Assembly (NCBI GenBank): GCA_039028635.1
Contig: JBCCHV010000043.1
Coordinates: 1-52,772 of the forward strand
Origin: Acidobacteriota bacterium
Lineage (GTDB): Bacteria; Acidobacteriota; Thermoanaerobaculia; Multivoradales; JBCCEF01
Direction: 5' to 3'
Length of the DNA stretch: 52,772 nt
The notes under the pieces were generated by a model, which worked only from the letters and a program-made list of their open reading frames with translations, ran no database searches and had not been told where the DNA came from. Below are positions 25,580 to 33,691 of the stretch, one piece after another. The first letter of the stretch is position 1, and each line of letters begins with the position of its first letter. Both the position numbers and the translations under genes were made by a program.

Positions 25580-27972
25580 TGCCCTTTTCGCTCGAAGGGC
25601 GCCTGCGCCGAATCGCCCTCGGCACCAGCCTGGTGGCGGCGATCGTCGCCTGCCTGGCCCTCGCCCTGTTCCAATTCCTGAGCCAACGGAACGAGTTGAT
25701 CGAGGCCTACTCGGTGCAGGCGGAGATGGTCGCGAAGCACAGCGCCGCGGCGCTCGTCTTCGGCGACCGGAGGACCGCCGACACCACCCTCGATGTGCTC
25801 CAGGCGGATCCCAGCATCCTCGGCGGTTGGCTGTTCGACTCCCAGGGCGGGCTGTTCGCCAGCTATCCGGCCGCCTCTCCACCGCGCACCTCGGATCTGA
25901 CCACCGGCCATCGCTTCACCTTCTCGCACCTGGCCGTCGCCCATGCCGTCGAGCACGATGGGGAGATCCAGGGGCACATCGTCCTGCTCGCCGACCTGCG
26001 TCCTCTCTGGCTGCGCCTCTTCGGCTTCGCCCTCGCCGCCACCGCCGCCCTCGGCCTGGCCTGGCTACTGGCGCGACGGCGCCTGGCGAGCCGCCTGCCA
26101 GCGGAGCTCCTGCCGATCCGCCGCCTCGCCGCCACCGCCCGCTCGGTTTCCATGGACCGGGACTACTCGGTGCGCGCCGCCGCCACCAGCGGCGCCCAGG
26201 AGGTCGACCTCCTGGTGGATGCCTTCAACGACATGCTGGAGACCATCGAAGGCCGCGATTCGGATCTCGAGAAGGCCCGCAGCGGCCTCGAGGTGCGGGT
26301 CGCCGAACGCACCCAGGAGCTGCAGCGGGAGGTCAACGTGCGTCAGGCGGCGCAGGCCAAGCTCGAGCTGGCGCGAGACGAAGCCGAGGCCGCGGCGCGC
26401 GCCAAGAGCGAGTTCCTGGCCAACATGAGCCACGAGATTCGCACCCCGATGAACGCCGTCATCGGCATGACCGGCCTGCTCCTCGACTCGCGCTTGACGG
26501 ACGACCAGCGCGACTTCTGCGAGACCATCCGCACCAGCGGCGAGACGCTGCTGGCGGTGATCAACGACATCCTCGATTTCTCCAAGATCGAGTCCGGCCG
26601 GCTCGAGCTCGAGCGCAGCGCCTTCGATCTCAAGGACTGCATCGAGGCGGCGATCGAGATCGTTTCCGGACGGGCCGACGAGAAGAGCCTCGGCGTCACC
26701 TACCTGATCAACGGGACTCCCCCGACGCCGGTCTACGGCGACGTCACCCGCCTACGCCAGGTGCTGGTCAACCTGCTCGGCAACGCCGTCAAGTTCACCG
26801 AATCGGGCGAGGTCGTGCTGGAGGCCTCCGGACGGTTTCTCACCAGCCCCGAGGGCGCGACCGGCGAGGCCCAGCCCTACGAGGTGGAGATTCGGGTGCG
26901 GGACTCGGGCATCGGAATCCCGCCGGACCGCCTCGCCACCCTCTTCGACAGCTTCTCCCAGGTCGACCCCTCGACCACCCGACGCTTCGGCGGCACCGGC
27001 CTGGGCCTCGCCATCAGCCGGCGCCTGGTGAACATGATGGGCGGCCGCATCGAGGTCGAAAGCGAGGTCGGACGCGGCTCGACCTTCACCTTCTCGGTGC
27101 TCCTGACGGCCCCTCGCGAAGGCCTCGAAGAAGGCGACGCGCAGCCCCGCTGGAGCGACCGCCGCCTGCTCGTCCTGGCCGCCCCCGACAGCGAGGGCCG
27201 CAGCCTGACCCGCCACACGGAAACCTGGGGCCTGAGCCATCGGTTGACCGACTCGGCCCACCAAGCTCTCCACTGGCTGCACGGCGAGAAGCCCTTCGAC
27301 ATCCTGTTGATCGACCCGCTAGGCCTCGACCTCGACCTCGACGAGCTGGTTCGAGAGGCCTCGACCCAGGCCATCTTCGTGCTCGGTCCGGCACCGGGAC
27401 ATCCGCAGGTCGCCTCGCTGCCGCGCCCGGCCAAGGTCTCGCAGCTCTACGATGCCCTCGTCGAGACCCTCGGTGCGCCGGCGGAAACAGCCCACCGCAA
27501 AACCCGCAGCTTACGCCTCGACCAACAGCTCGCGGAGCGCCTGCCGCTGCGCATCCTGCTGGCCGACGACAGCGTCATCAACCAGAAAGTGGCGCGCGCC
27601 ATCCTGCGGCGCATGGGCTATGAGCCGGACCTCGCCATCGACGGCGTGACCGCCGTCGCCGCCGCCCTCGACACCCCTTACGACTTGATTTTCATGGATG
27701 TCCAGATGCCCGAGATGGACGGCCTCGACGCCACCCGGGAGATCCGTCGGCGGCTGCCGGCGGAGGACCAGCCGAAGATCATCGCCATGACCGCCGGCGT
27801 CCTGCCGGAAGACCGCCGCGCCTGCTACGAAGCCGGCATGGACGCCTACATCAGCAAACCGGTGCACGCCTCGGCGCTGCAGGACGTCCTGGCTCGGCAC
27901 GGCCGCCAGGCGCTGCGCGACGGCTCTTCGAGAACCGACGGCCGGGGAGCCTCGCCGGGCTCCGACGAGTAA
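25579..27972 (+). CDS. Hybrid sensor histidine kinase/response regulator (797 aa)
   Basis: Order: membrane helix (about 12-35), periplasmic sensor (about 40-133), second helix (about 136-158), HAMP-like linker, coiled coil (about 220-280), HisKA with the phospho-acceptor His285 (MSHEIRTPMN), and HATPase_c with N box (NLLGNAVKFT), G1 (DSGIGIP), F box and G2 (GTGLGLA). Then comes a poorly conserved receiver-like segment (about 530-640) and a good receiver with Asp707 (FMDVQMPEMDG) and Lys in YISKP. It probably senses a periplasmic state reported by YfiR and passes a phosphoryl group to its own receiver; no DNA-binding output is attached. Confidence 0.93.
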   Translation: MPFSLEGRLRRIALGTSLVAAIVACLALALFQFLSQRNELIEAYSVQAEMVAKHSAAALVFGDRRTADTTLDVLQADPSILGGWLFDSQGGLFASYPAASPPRTSDLTTGHRFTFSHLAVAHAVEHDGEIQGHIVLLADLRPLWLRLFGFALAATAALGLAWLLARRRLASRLPAELLPIRRLAATARSVSMDRDYSVRAAATSGAQEVDLLVDAFNDMLETIEGRDSDLEKARSGLEVRVAERTQELQREVNVRQAAQAKLELARDEAEAAARAKSEFLANMSHEIRTPMNAVIGMTGLLLDSRLTDDQRDFCETIRTSGETLLAVINDILDFSKIESGRLELERSAFDLKDCIEAAIEIVSGRADEKSLGVTYLINGTPPTPVYGDVTRLRQVLVNLLGNAVKFTESGEVVLEASGRFLTSPEGATGEAQPYEVEIRVRDSGIGIPPDRLATLFDSFSQVDPSTTRRFGGTGLGLAISRRLVNMMGGRIEVESEVGRGSTFTFSVLLTAPREGLEEGDAQPRWSDRRLLVLAAPDSEGRSLTRHTETWGLSHRLTDSAHQALHWLHGEKPFDILLIDPLGLDLDLDELVREASTQAIFVLGPAPGHPQVASLPRPAKVSQLYDALVETLGAPAETAHRKTRSLRLDQQLAERLPLRILLADDSVINQKVARAILRRMGYEPDLAIDGVTAVAAALDTPYDLIFMDVQMPEMDGLDATREIRRRLPAEDQPKIIAMTAGVLPEDRRACYEAGMDAYISKPVHASALQDVLARHGRQALRDGSSRTDGRGASPGSDE

Positions 27973-27996
27973 GGCTCACTGAATTTTCGGTCGAAA

Positions 27997-28023
27997 GCTC
28001 GGCAGGCGCAACGCTCGCCGAGC
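27997..28023. terminator. Hairpin between convergent genes
   Basis: GCTCGGC (27997-28003) and GCCGAGC (28017-28023) form a 7-bp stem with a 13-base GC-rich loop between the hybrid kinase gene and the leftward ClpX-like gene. It may terminate in either direction, but no T-run follows. Confidence 0.4.
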
Positions 28024-28030
28024 GCCCGCC

Positions 28031-29188
28031 TCAGGCGATCGCGGAACGCACCTCGTCGGCGCTGATCACCAGGCGGGTCTGCCCCTCGCTCTCGCTCAAG
28101 CCTCCGCTGTTCCAGGGATCGAACTCAAAGCGGTTGATCACCTTGCTGAAGACGTCGCGCAAGGCGCGGGCACCGGTTCGGCCTTCCTTGGTCGCCGCTT
28201 CCGCCACCAGGGCGGCCGCCAAGGGCTCGATCTCGAGATCGATCTCGAGGGTCTCGAAGAACCGACGGGAGCGCACATAGGGCGAGTCGTAGGAGTGCAG
28301 CAGAATCTCCTCCAGGACTTCCCGCGGCAGCTCCTTCATCAACACGATCTTGTCGAAGCGCGCCATGAACTGGGGCACCATGCCGTACTCGAACATGTCC
28401 TTGACCTTGAGGAACTCGGCGAGGCTGAAAATGGTGTCGATGCGAACCTTGCCGTCCGCCGTGCGACGTGCCTCGGAACGCAGCTTGACGCCGCTGCCGG
28501 GCTTCATGACCCGGTTGTAGACCTGATCGTAGAGTCCCTCGAAAGCGCCACCGCAGCAGAACATCATGCGCTCCGTATCGATCCGCAGGGTGACGTCCTG
28601 CTCGCGGCCATCGACCCAGGCGCGGGTTTGGTAGGCCACCTTCTCACCTTCCATCAGGGTCAGCAGACCTTGCTGCAGCACCACTCCCAGGGGATTGGGC
28701 TTGCCCCCCAGGATCGAGGTCATCTTGTCGATCTCGTCGATACAGACGGTCGCCCGCTCCATCGTTTCCTGGAGATCTTCGGCGGTCGGCTCCTGCCCCA
28801 ACAGCAGCCGGGCCCGCTGCTCGATGCTGCGCAGCATGCGGTCGGGCCGGAACTCGGTGCGGTCGCTGTCGACCAGCAGGTTGGCGTTGAGGATGGTCAG
28901 CGCGCGATAGGGCCGATACTCGGGCACCGCATCATAGAGGCGCTGAATGTTGTTCATGATGGTCGTCTTGCCGGTGCCGGAGTTGCCGACCAGGAGGAGG
29001 TTTCCGGACACCCGCCCGGTGGTGTGCTTGTAGATCGCCACCGCGACGAAGCGCAAGGCTTCGTCCTGACCGAGCACTCCGCGCCGCAGCTCGGAGAAGA
29101 TCTCCGTCGGGGGGATATCGCGCGTCCGGCGCAGCCCGGAGGCGCCCTCAGGCTTCGACTCGACAGCAGTATCCAGGTTCGCTTCCAT
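28031..29188 (-). CDS. ClpX-like AAA+ ATPase lacking the zinc domain (385 aa)
   Basis: This is an AAA+ protein of the ClpX/HslU type. An N-terminal 'IFSELRRGVLGQDEALRFVAVAIYKHTTGR' precedes Walker A GNSGTGKT (68-75) and Walker B VCIDEIDKM (D151/E152). 'LMEGEKVAYQTR' and 'MVPQFMARFDKIVLM' are the ClpX-type pore/sensor segments, and 'TGARALRDVFSKVINRFEFDPW' is the C-terminal lid. The cysteine zinc-binding domain of true ClpX is absent, and no clpP lies beside it, so it is probably a stand-alone remodelling factor. ATG 29188 follows GGAGGAGAGG; an extension to 29266 has none. Confidence 0.88.
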   Translation of the reverse strand: MEANLDTAVESKPEGASGLRRTRDIPPTEIFSELRRGVLGQDEALRFVAVAIYKHTTGRVSGNLLLVGNSGTGKTTIMNNIQRLYDAVPEYRPYRALTILNANLLVDSDRTEFRPDRMLRSIEQRARLLLGQEPTAEDLQETMERATVCIDEIDKMTSILGGKPNPLGVVLQQGLLTLMEGEKVAYQTRAWVDGREQDVTLRIDTERMMFCCGGAFEGLYDQVYNRVMKPGSGVKLRSEARRTADGKVRIDTIFSLAEFLKVKDMFEYGMVPQFMARFDKIVLMKELPREVLEEILLHSYDSPYVRSRRFFETLEIDLEIEPLAAALVAEAATKEGRTGARALRDVFSKVINRFEFDPWNSGGLSESEGQTRLVISADEVRSAIA

Positions 29189-29335
29189 CGCCTCTCCTCC
29201 GCCTTTCTTACGGATGCCGAAAGGAGGCCGTTTGGCCCCGTTTTCGGCGGCGCCACATCGTAGCATCGCACCGTTCGCCGCTGCGATCTCGGCGGGACGA
29301 TAGAATCAGCGGGAAATTCAACGACGGAGGCTTCC

Positions 29336-31081
29336 ATGGTTCCTCGCTACTTGCGTCCCCTCCTGGCCCTGATCGCCATCGCCGCTCTCCCGGCTGCGGC
29401 TCAGAACGAGCTCTTCATCGACCAGGTCGATGTCAACGTGGTCAACGTCGAGGTCTTCGTGACCGACCGCGATGGCAACCGCGTCGCCGGCCTTTCTCAA
29501 GAAGACTTCGAGATTCTCGAAGACGGTCGTGCGGTGGAGATCAGCAACTTCTACTCGGTCTCCTACCAGGACGCCTTCGCTCCGGCGCCGGAGCCCGGCC
29601 GCCGAGCCATGCCCCAGCCGCGGCGGGAAATTCCGCCGGATCAGCAGCTCCACCTCGCCATCTTCATGGACCACGCCCACATCTACCCCGCCTCGCGGCG
29701 CCAGATCCTGGAAGAGCTCGAAGGGTTCATCGAGGATCGCCTGATCGAGGGCGACAAGATCATGCTGGTCGGCTTCGCCCGCTCGCTGGAGATCGTCGAG
29801 CCCTTCACCCAGGACCACCAGCGCCTGCTGCGTGGCCTCGGCAAGATGAGCAAGGAAGCCGCCTACGGACCGATGATCGACGCCCAGCGGCGCCAAGCCT
29901 TCCGCTCCATGACGCTGTTCGCCGACGGTGGTGATCCGCAAGCGGCGGCGGCGAACATTCGAACCGCCCATGGCTTCGTCCGCAGCTATGTGCAGTCGGT
30001 ACAGAGCGACACCCGCAAGGTCACCGAGTCGATCGAAAAGGTGGTGCGCTCCCTCGCCGGCCTGCCGGGCCGCAAGGCGCTGTTGTACGTCAGCAACGGC
30101 TTGCCGCAACGGCCCGGAGAGGAGGCCTACCAGTACCTGCTCGACATCACCGGCGCAGCGGCCCTGCGCAGCGCTTCGGTTTCGGGAGTCGGAATCGACC
30201 CCGCCCTCGAAGCCATCCGGGACGACGAGGCCCCCCTCTTCGAGCGCGTCACCCGCGAAGCCAACGCTCACCAGGTCACCCTCTACGCCCTCGACGCCGG
30301 CGGCAGTGGCGGCGGCAGCGGTCTTTCCGCCGACCTCAACCAGATCGACACCGGTGTCGGCGACAGCGGCCGCGTCACTCTCGATGCCCTGCGCGCCAAC
30401 AACCTGCGCGAGCCGATGATCGAGCTGGCCGAGGCCACCGGTGGCGCTTCGGTGATCAACACCAACAACTTCGGTGACGGCCTGGCGCGGATGGCGGCCG
30501 ACTTCGACACCTACTACTCCCTGGGCTACAACTCGCCGCGCGGCGGCGACGGCAAGTACCACAAGATTCAGGTGCGGGTGAAGCGCCCGGACCTGCGAGT
30601 TCGCCATCGCACCGGCTACATCGACAAGCCGCAAACGGAGAAGGTCGCCGACCGCACCCTGTCGTCGCTGCTACTCGACCTCGAGAGCAATCCACTGGGC
30701 ATCGAGGTCGAGACCGGCGAGCCGGAGCTGCACGACCGCAACCGCTACCTGCTGCCGGTGCTGGTGCGCATTCCGATGCGCCAGGTGACCCTGCTGCCGA
30801 ACGGCGACACCCAGGAAGGGCGGCTGCAGATCTACGTCGTGGTCAAGGACGAGAAGGGTGGCGTCTCGGATCTCCACCAGCATCCCTACCCGGTGTCGAT
30901 CCCCACCGAGATGCTGGAGAAGGCCCGCCAGACCGATGTCGGCTATCTCGCCCGCCTCGAGCTCCTCTCCGGCAAACCGAAGATCGCCGTCGGCGTTTGG
31001 GACGAGCTCTCCGGCGAGGAGTCCTTCGTCCAGCGCAAGGTGCTGGTCGAACGGCCCCCGAAAGCCAAGAAAGGACGTTAG
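29336..31081 (+). CDS. Secreted VWFA-related protein, acidobacterial type (581 aa)
   Basis: A signal peptide (about 6-22, LRPLLALIAIAALPAAAQ) is followed by a short beta domain typical of this group (VNVEVFVTDRDGNRVAGLSQEDFEILEDGRAV). Then comes a VWA-like domain starting HLAIFMDHAHIYPASRRQI (D in place of the canonical DxSxS, so the MIDAS is degenerate) and containing 'GRKALLYVSNGLPQ'. The C-terminal part is 'YYSLGYNSPRGGDGKYHKIQVRVKRPDLRVRHRTGY', a hallmark of the TIGR03436 family that is abundant in Acidobacteriota. Role unknown; probably periplasmic or surface. Its TAG overlaps the stop of the convergent ketoreductase gene. Confidence 0.9.
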   Translation: MVPRYLRPLLALIAIAALPAAAQNELFIDQVDVNVVNVEVFVTDRDGNRVAGLSQEDFEILEDGRAVEISNFYSVSYQDAFAPAPEPGRRAMPQPRREIPPDQQLHLAIFMDHAHIYPASRRQILEELEGFIEDRLIEGDKIMLVGFARSLEIVEPFTQDHQRLLRGLGKMSKEAAYGPMIDAQRRQAFRSMTLFADGGDPQAAAANIRTAHGFVRSYVQSVQSDTRKVTESIEKVVRSLAGLPGRKALLYVSNGLPQRPGEEAYQYLLDITGAAALRSASVSGVGIDPALEAIRDDEAPLFERVTREANAHQVTLYALDAGGSGGGSGLSADLNQIDTGVGDSGRVTLDALRANNLREPMIELAEATGGASVINTNNFGDGLARMAADFDTYYSLGYNSPRGGDGKYHKIQVRVKRPDLRVRHRTGYIDKPQTEKVADRTLSSLLLDLESNPLGIEVETGEPELHDRNRYLLPVLVRIPMRQVTLLPNGDTQEGRLQIYVVVKDEKGGVSDLHQHPYPVSIPTEMLEKARQTDVGYLARLELLSGKPKIAVGVWDELSGEESFVQRKVLVERPPKAKKGR

Positions 31082-31806
31082 GCCGAAGCGCCGGCGTCGA
31101 TGACCAGGGTCTGCCCGGTGATCGACGCCGCGTCGTCGGACAGCAAGAAGGCCACCGCCCGCGCCACCGCCGCCGCATCGACGCCGGCCTTCAGGCTTTC
31201 GCCCTGGCGCAGATGCTCGACCACCGCTTCTGGTAGCGCCGCGGTCATGTCGGTGGCGACGTAGCCCGGTACGACCGCGTTGACCCGCACGCCACGCCGC
31301 CCGACCTCGCGGGACAGGGCCCGCGTCATCGCCAGCAAGCCGGCCTTGGAGGCGGCGTAGACGGCCTGGCCGGCGACCCCGCGCAGGGCACCGAGGGACG
31401 ACACGTTGACGATCGCGCCGCGGCGCCGCACCATCATGCCGCGCAGCACCGCCCGGCAGAAGCGGAAAGCGCCGCCGAGATTGGTGTCGATGACGCGATC
31501 CCAGTCGTCGTCGGAGGTCATGGCGAGGAGTCCTTCGTGGGCGACGCCGGCGTTGTTGACCAGGGCATCGACCGGACCGAGGGCGGCGACCACCTCGTCG
31601 ACCAGATCCTCCGGCCGGCGGCGATCGCGCAGGTCGCAGGCGAAGGCGCGAGCCCGACCGGCGCTCTCGGACTCGATCCGGCGAGCCTCGGCCTCGCCGC
31701 TGCGATAGGTGAAGGCCACCGCGTGATCGGCCGCCAGCAGCGTCTCGACCACCGCTCGGCCAATGCCTCGGCTACCGCCCGTTACGAGGACCGTCGCTGA
31801 CGCCAT
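31078..31806 (-). CDS. 3-oxoacyl-ACP reductase (FabG-like SDR, 242 aa)
   Basis: Classical FabG features are present: TGGSRGIGRAVVETLL for NADPH, NNAGV, catalytic Ser in VNVSSLGALRGVAG, YAASKAG (YxxxK) and 'PGYVATDMT'. It would reduce beta-ketoacyl chains on the ACP encoded upstream. It is the last gene of the five-gene leftward operon (ACP, KS, KS-like, GT2, KR) and overlaps the GT2 gene by 25 bases, which supports coupling. In aryl-polyene and flexirubin-type clusters a dedicated KR of this kind is always present; that comparison supports, but does not prove, the pathway assignment. Confidence 0.92.
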   Translation of the reverse strand: MASATVLVTGGSRGIGRAVVETLLAADHAVAFTYRSGEAEARRIESESAGRARAFACDLRDRRRPEDLVDEVVAALGPVDALVNNAGVAHEGLLAMTSDDDWDRVIDTNLGGAFRFCRAVLRGMMVRRRGAIVNVSSLGALRGVAGQAVYAASKAGLLAMTRALSREVGRRGVRVNAVVPGYVATDMTAALPEAVVEHLRQGESLKAGVDAAAVARAVAFLLSDDAASITGQTLVIDAGASA

Positions 31807-32477
31807 CGCGCTCCCTCCAGGCGCGCACCGACCACCGCGCGCGCAATTCTCAAGCTGTCGATCAGAGGACGATAGTGGCTGGTCGAGCGACCATCCGCAA
31901 ATCCCAACCGAACCGGCACCGACACCACCGTCAGGCCAAGACGGGCGGCCCGCACCACCACCGCGCTCTCGGCCTCGAAGCGCGGCTCGGGAAAGCCGGT
32001 GGCTTCGATCAGCGACCGCGAGTAGAGCCGAAAGCCGCTCTGAATATCGCAGAACCGCCGGCCCGCCAGGATCGAGATCAGGCTCGACGAGCAGCGGTTG
32101 CTGGCCTTGCGCAGGCGGCTCATCTGAGCGAAGAGATGATCGCGGCTGCCGATCACCATGCCGACGCCCTCTTCCGCCGCCGCCAGCAAACGAGGAATCT
32201 CGCTCGGCAGGTGCTGACCATCCGCATCGAGCGTCACCACCGCGTCGCAGCCACGCCCGAAGAGGGCGCCGAAGGCGGTCTGCAGGGCGCGCCCCTTGCC
32301 CAGATTGCGCTGGTGGCGCAGGACTTCGGCGCCGGCCGCCGCGGCGACCTCGCCGGTGCCATCGGTGGAGCCGTCGTCGACCACCACCACACGCTCGAGA
32401 ATCTCACGGCTACCGGTCACCACCGGCCCGACGCTGGCCGCCGCCTGGTAGGCCGGAATGATCGCCGCGACCTTCAT
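31782..32477 (-). CDS. Family 2 glycosyltransferase (231 aa)
   Basis: GT-A fold: 'AAIIPAYQAAASVGPVV', the VVVVDDGSTDGT nucleotide motif and 'TLDADGQHLPSEI' (DxD metal site). It resembles the polyprenyl-phosphate/DPM-like GT2 class, without C-terminal membrane helices. In this operon it would attach a sugar to the product or to a lipid carrier. It overlaps the KS-like gene by 4 bases and the ketoreductase gene by 25. The ATG 'MKVAAIIPAY' is the only sensible start. Confidence 0.9.
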   Translation of the reverse strand: MKVAAIIPAYQAAASVGPVVTGSREILERVVVVDDGSTDGTGEVAAAAGAEVLRHQRNLGKGRALQTAFGALFGRGCDAVVTLDADGQHLPSEIPRLLAAAEEGVGMVIGSRDHLFAQMSRLRKASNRCSSSLISILAGRRFCDIQSGFRLYSRSLIEATGFPEPRFEAESAVVVRAARLGLTVVSVPVRLGFADGRSTSHYRPLIDSLRIARAVVGARLEGARWRQRRSS

Positions 32478-33691
32478 CGCAGCGCCTCCAGCACCAGCCA
32501 GGAGACCGCGCCGCCGGCAGCGAAGGAGGTCACCAAGGCGCGCCGCGGCGACGCCAGCGGCGAGCCGTCGTGGGGCACCAAGGCGATCGCCGGATCGACC
32601 TCGCGGAAGCCTGCCGTCGGTCCGCAGGGGCAGCCCTCCATGGCGAGCACCGCGGCCGCCAGGAATGCGCCGCCGTACTCTCCGGTGACCCCCTTGGGGG
32701 CCAGCACCGGTCCCGGCACCGCCAGCCGGCGAAGGACCGCACCTTCGAGGCGGTCGCCGGCACGCGAACCGGAAGCCCCCGAGATCACCAGATCGAGATC
32801 CCCGGGCGAGAGACCGAAGCGCTCCAGGCCACGCCGGATCTGCGTCGCCAGCAACGCGTCGCCGCGGCCCCAGCCGCTGCGGCCGGCGGTGCCGTCAAAT
32901 GCGCTTCCCCAGGCCGCCAGCCGCAGGCGACCACGCTCACCGGCGCGCTCCTCCGGCTCGAGCACCAGAACCGTGGCTCCCTCGCTGGCGATGAAGCCAT
33001 TGCGACGGCGATCGAAGGGGCGAGCCTCCTCCACTCCGTCGCACGGCCGGGCGAGGGCGCGGAAGCGGTCGAGGACGGCGAAGATCAGGGGCGTCATCTC
33101 TTCCACCGCCGCCACCACCATGCGCCCGGCGCGGCCGGCGCGCAGCTCACCGGCGCCCCGCGCCATCATCAGCAGGGGGCTGGCCTCACGCTGACAAACG
33201 GTGAGGTTGGGACCGGCCAGGCGGCACTGGATCGAGATTTGCGCCGCCGGTGCGTTGGCGACGCACTCGGTGAAGAGGAAGGGCGACGCCGCCGCCGGCC
33301 CCTCGCCGAACACCTGGTCGAGGAGCCGCTCGGTGAAGGACATCGGGCCGAAGGCCGTCGCCGACACCACGCCGGTGTCGCGATCGGGCGTCTCCGGGAG
33401 GTCGTAGCCGGCTTCGTCGAGGGCCAGGCGAGCGGCGGTGACGGCGAAGCGCGAGGGCGGGCTCATGCGCCGACCGACGAGGGGCGGAATCCACTGCTGA
33501 AAAGGGACCGTCGGCAACCGGCCGGCGAGAGTCGCGGCGCCATCGCGAGGTGGCAGTCCCGCGAAGGGTTCCATCGGCCGGCGACTTCCCCGGCCCGCCG
33601 CCAGGGCGGCGGCGAGGGGTGCCCGGCCGACGCCCTCGGCACTCAGTACCCCCATCCCGGTGATGACGATAGAAGGTGGCGCCGAGCTCAT
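32474..33691 (-). CDS. Ketosynthase-like protein without catalytic triad, chain-length-factor-like (405 aa)
   Basis: This is a beta-ketoacyl-synthase homologue in full length, beginning 'PPSIVITGMGVLSAEGVGRAPL'. Aligned with its neighbour, the active-site segment VSSACASG reads V-C-Q-R-E-A-S, so the nucleophilic Cys is replaced by Glu. The two His positions read 'SGASGS' (for NAHGTGTP) and 'PKGVTGEYGG' (for SKACVGHLLG). None of the Cys-His-His triad survives, as in the chain-length factors that pair with an active KS in type II polyketide and aryl-polyene systems (ApeO/ApeC-type). It probably heterodimerises with the KS encoded upstream and overlapping it by 4 bases. Confidence 0.85.
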   Translation of the reverse strand: MSSAPPSIVITGMGVLSAEGVGRAPLAAALAAGRGSRRPMEPFAGLPPRDGAATLAGRLPTVPFQQWIPPLVGRRMSPPSRFAVTAARLALDEAGYDLPETPDRDTGVVSATAFGPMSFTERLLDQVFGEGPAAASPFLFTECVANAPAAQISIQCRLAGPNLTVCQREASPLLMMARGAGELRAGRAGRMVVAAVEEMTPLIFAVLDRFRALARPCDGVEEARPFDRRRNGFIASEGATVLVLEPEERAGERGRLRLAAWGSAFDGTAGRSGWGRGDALLATQIRRGLERFGLSPGDLDLVISGASGSRAGDRLEGAVLRRLAVPGPVLAPKGVTGEYGGAFLAAAVLAMEGCPCGPTAGFREVDPAIALVPHDGSPLASPRRALVTSFAAGGAVSWLVLEALR

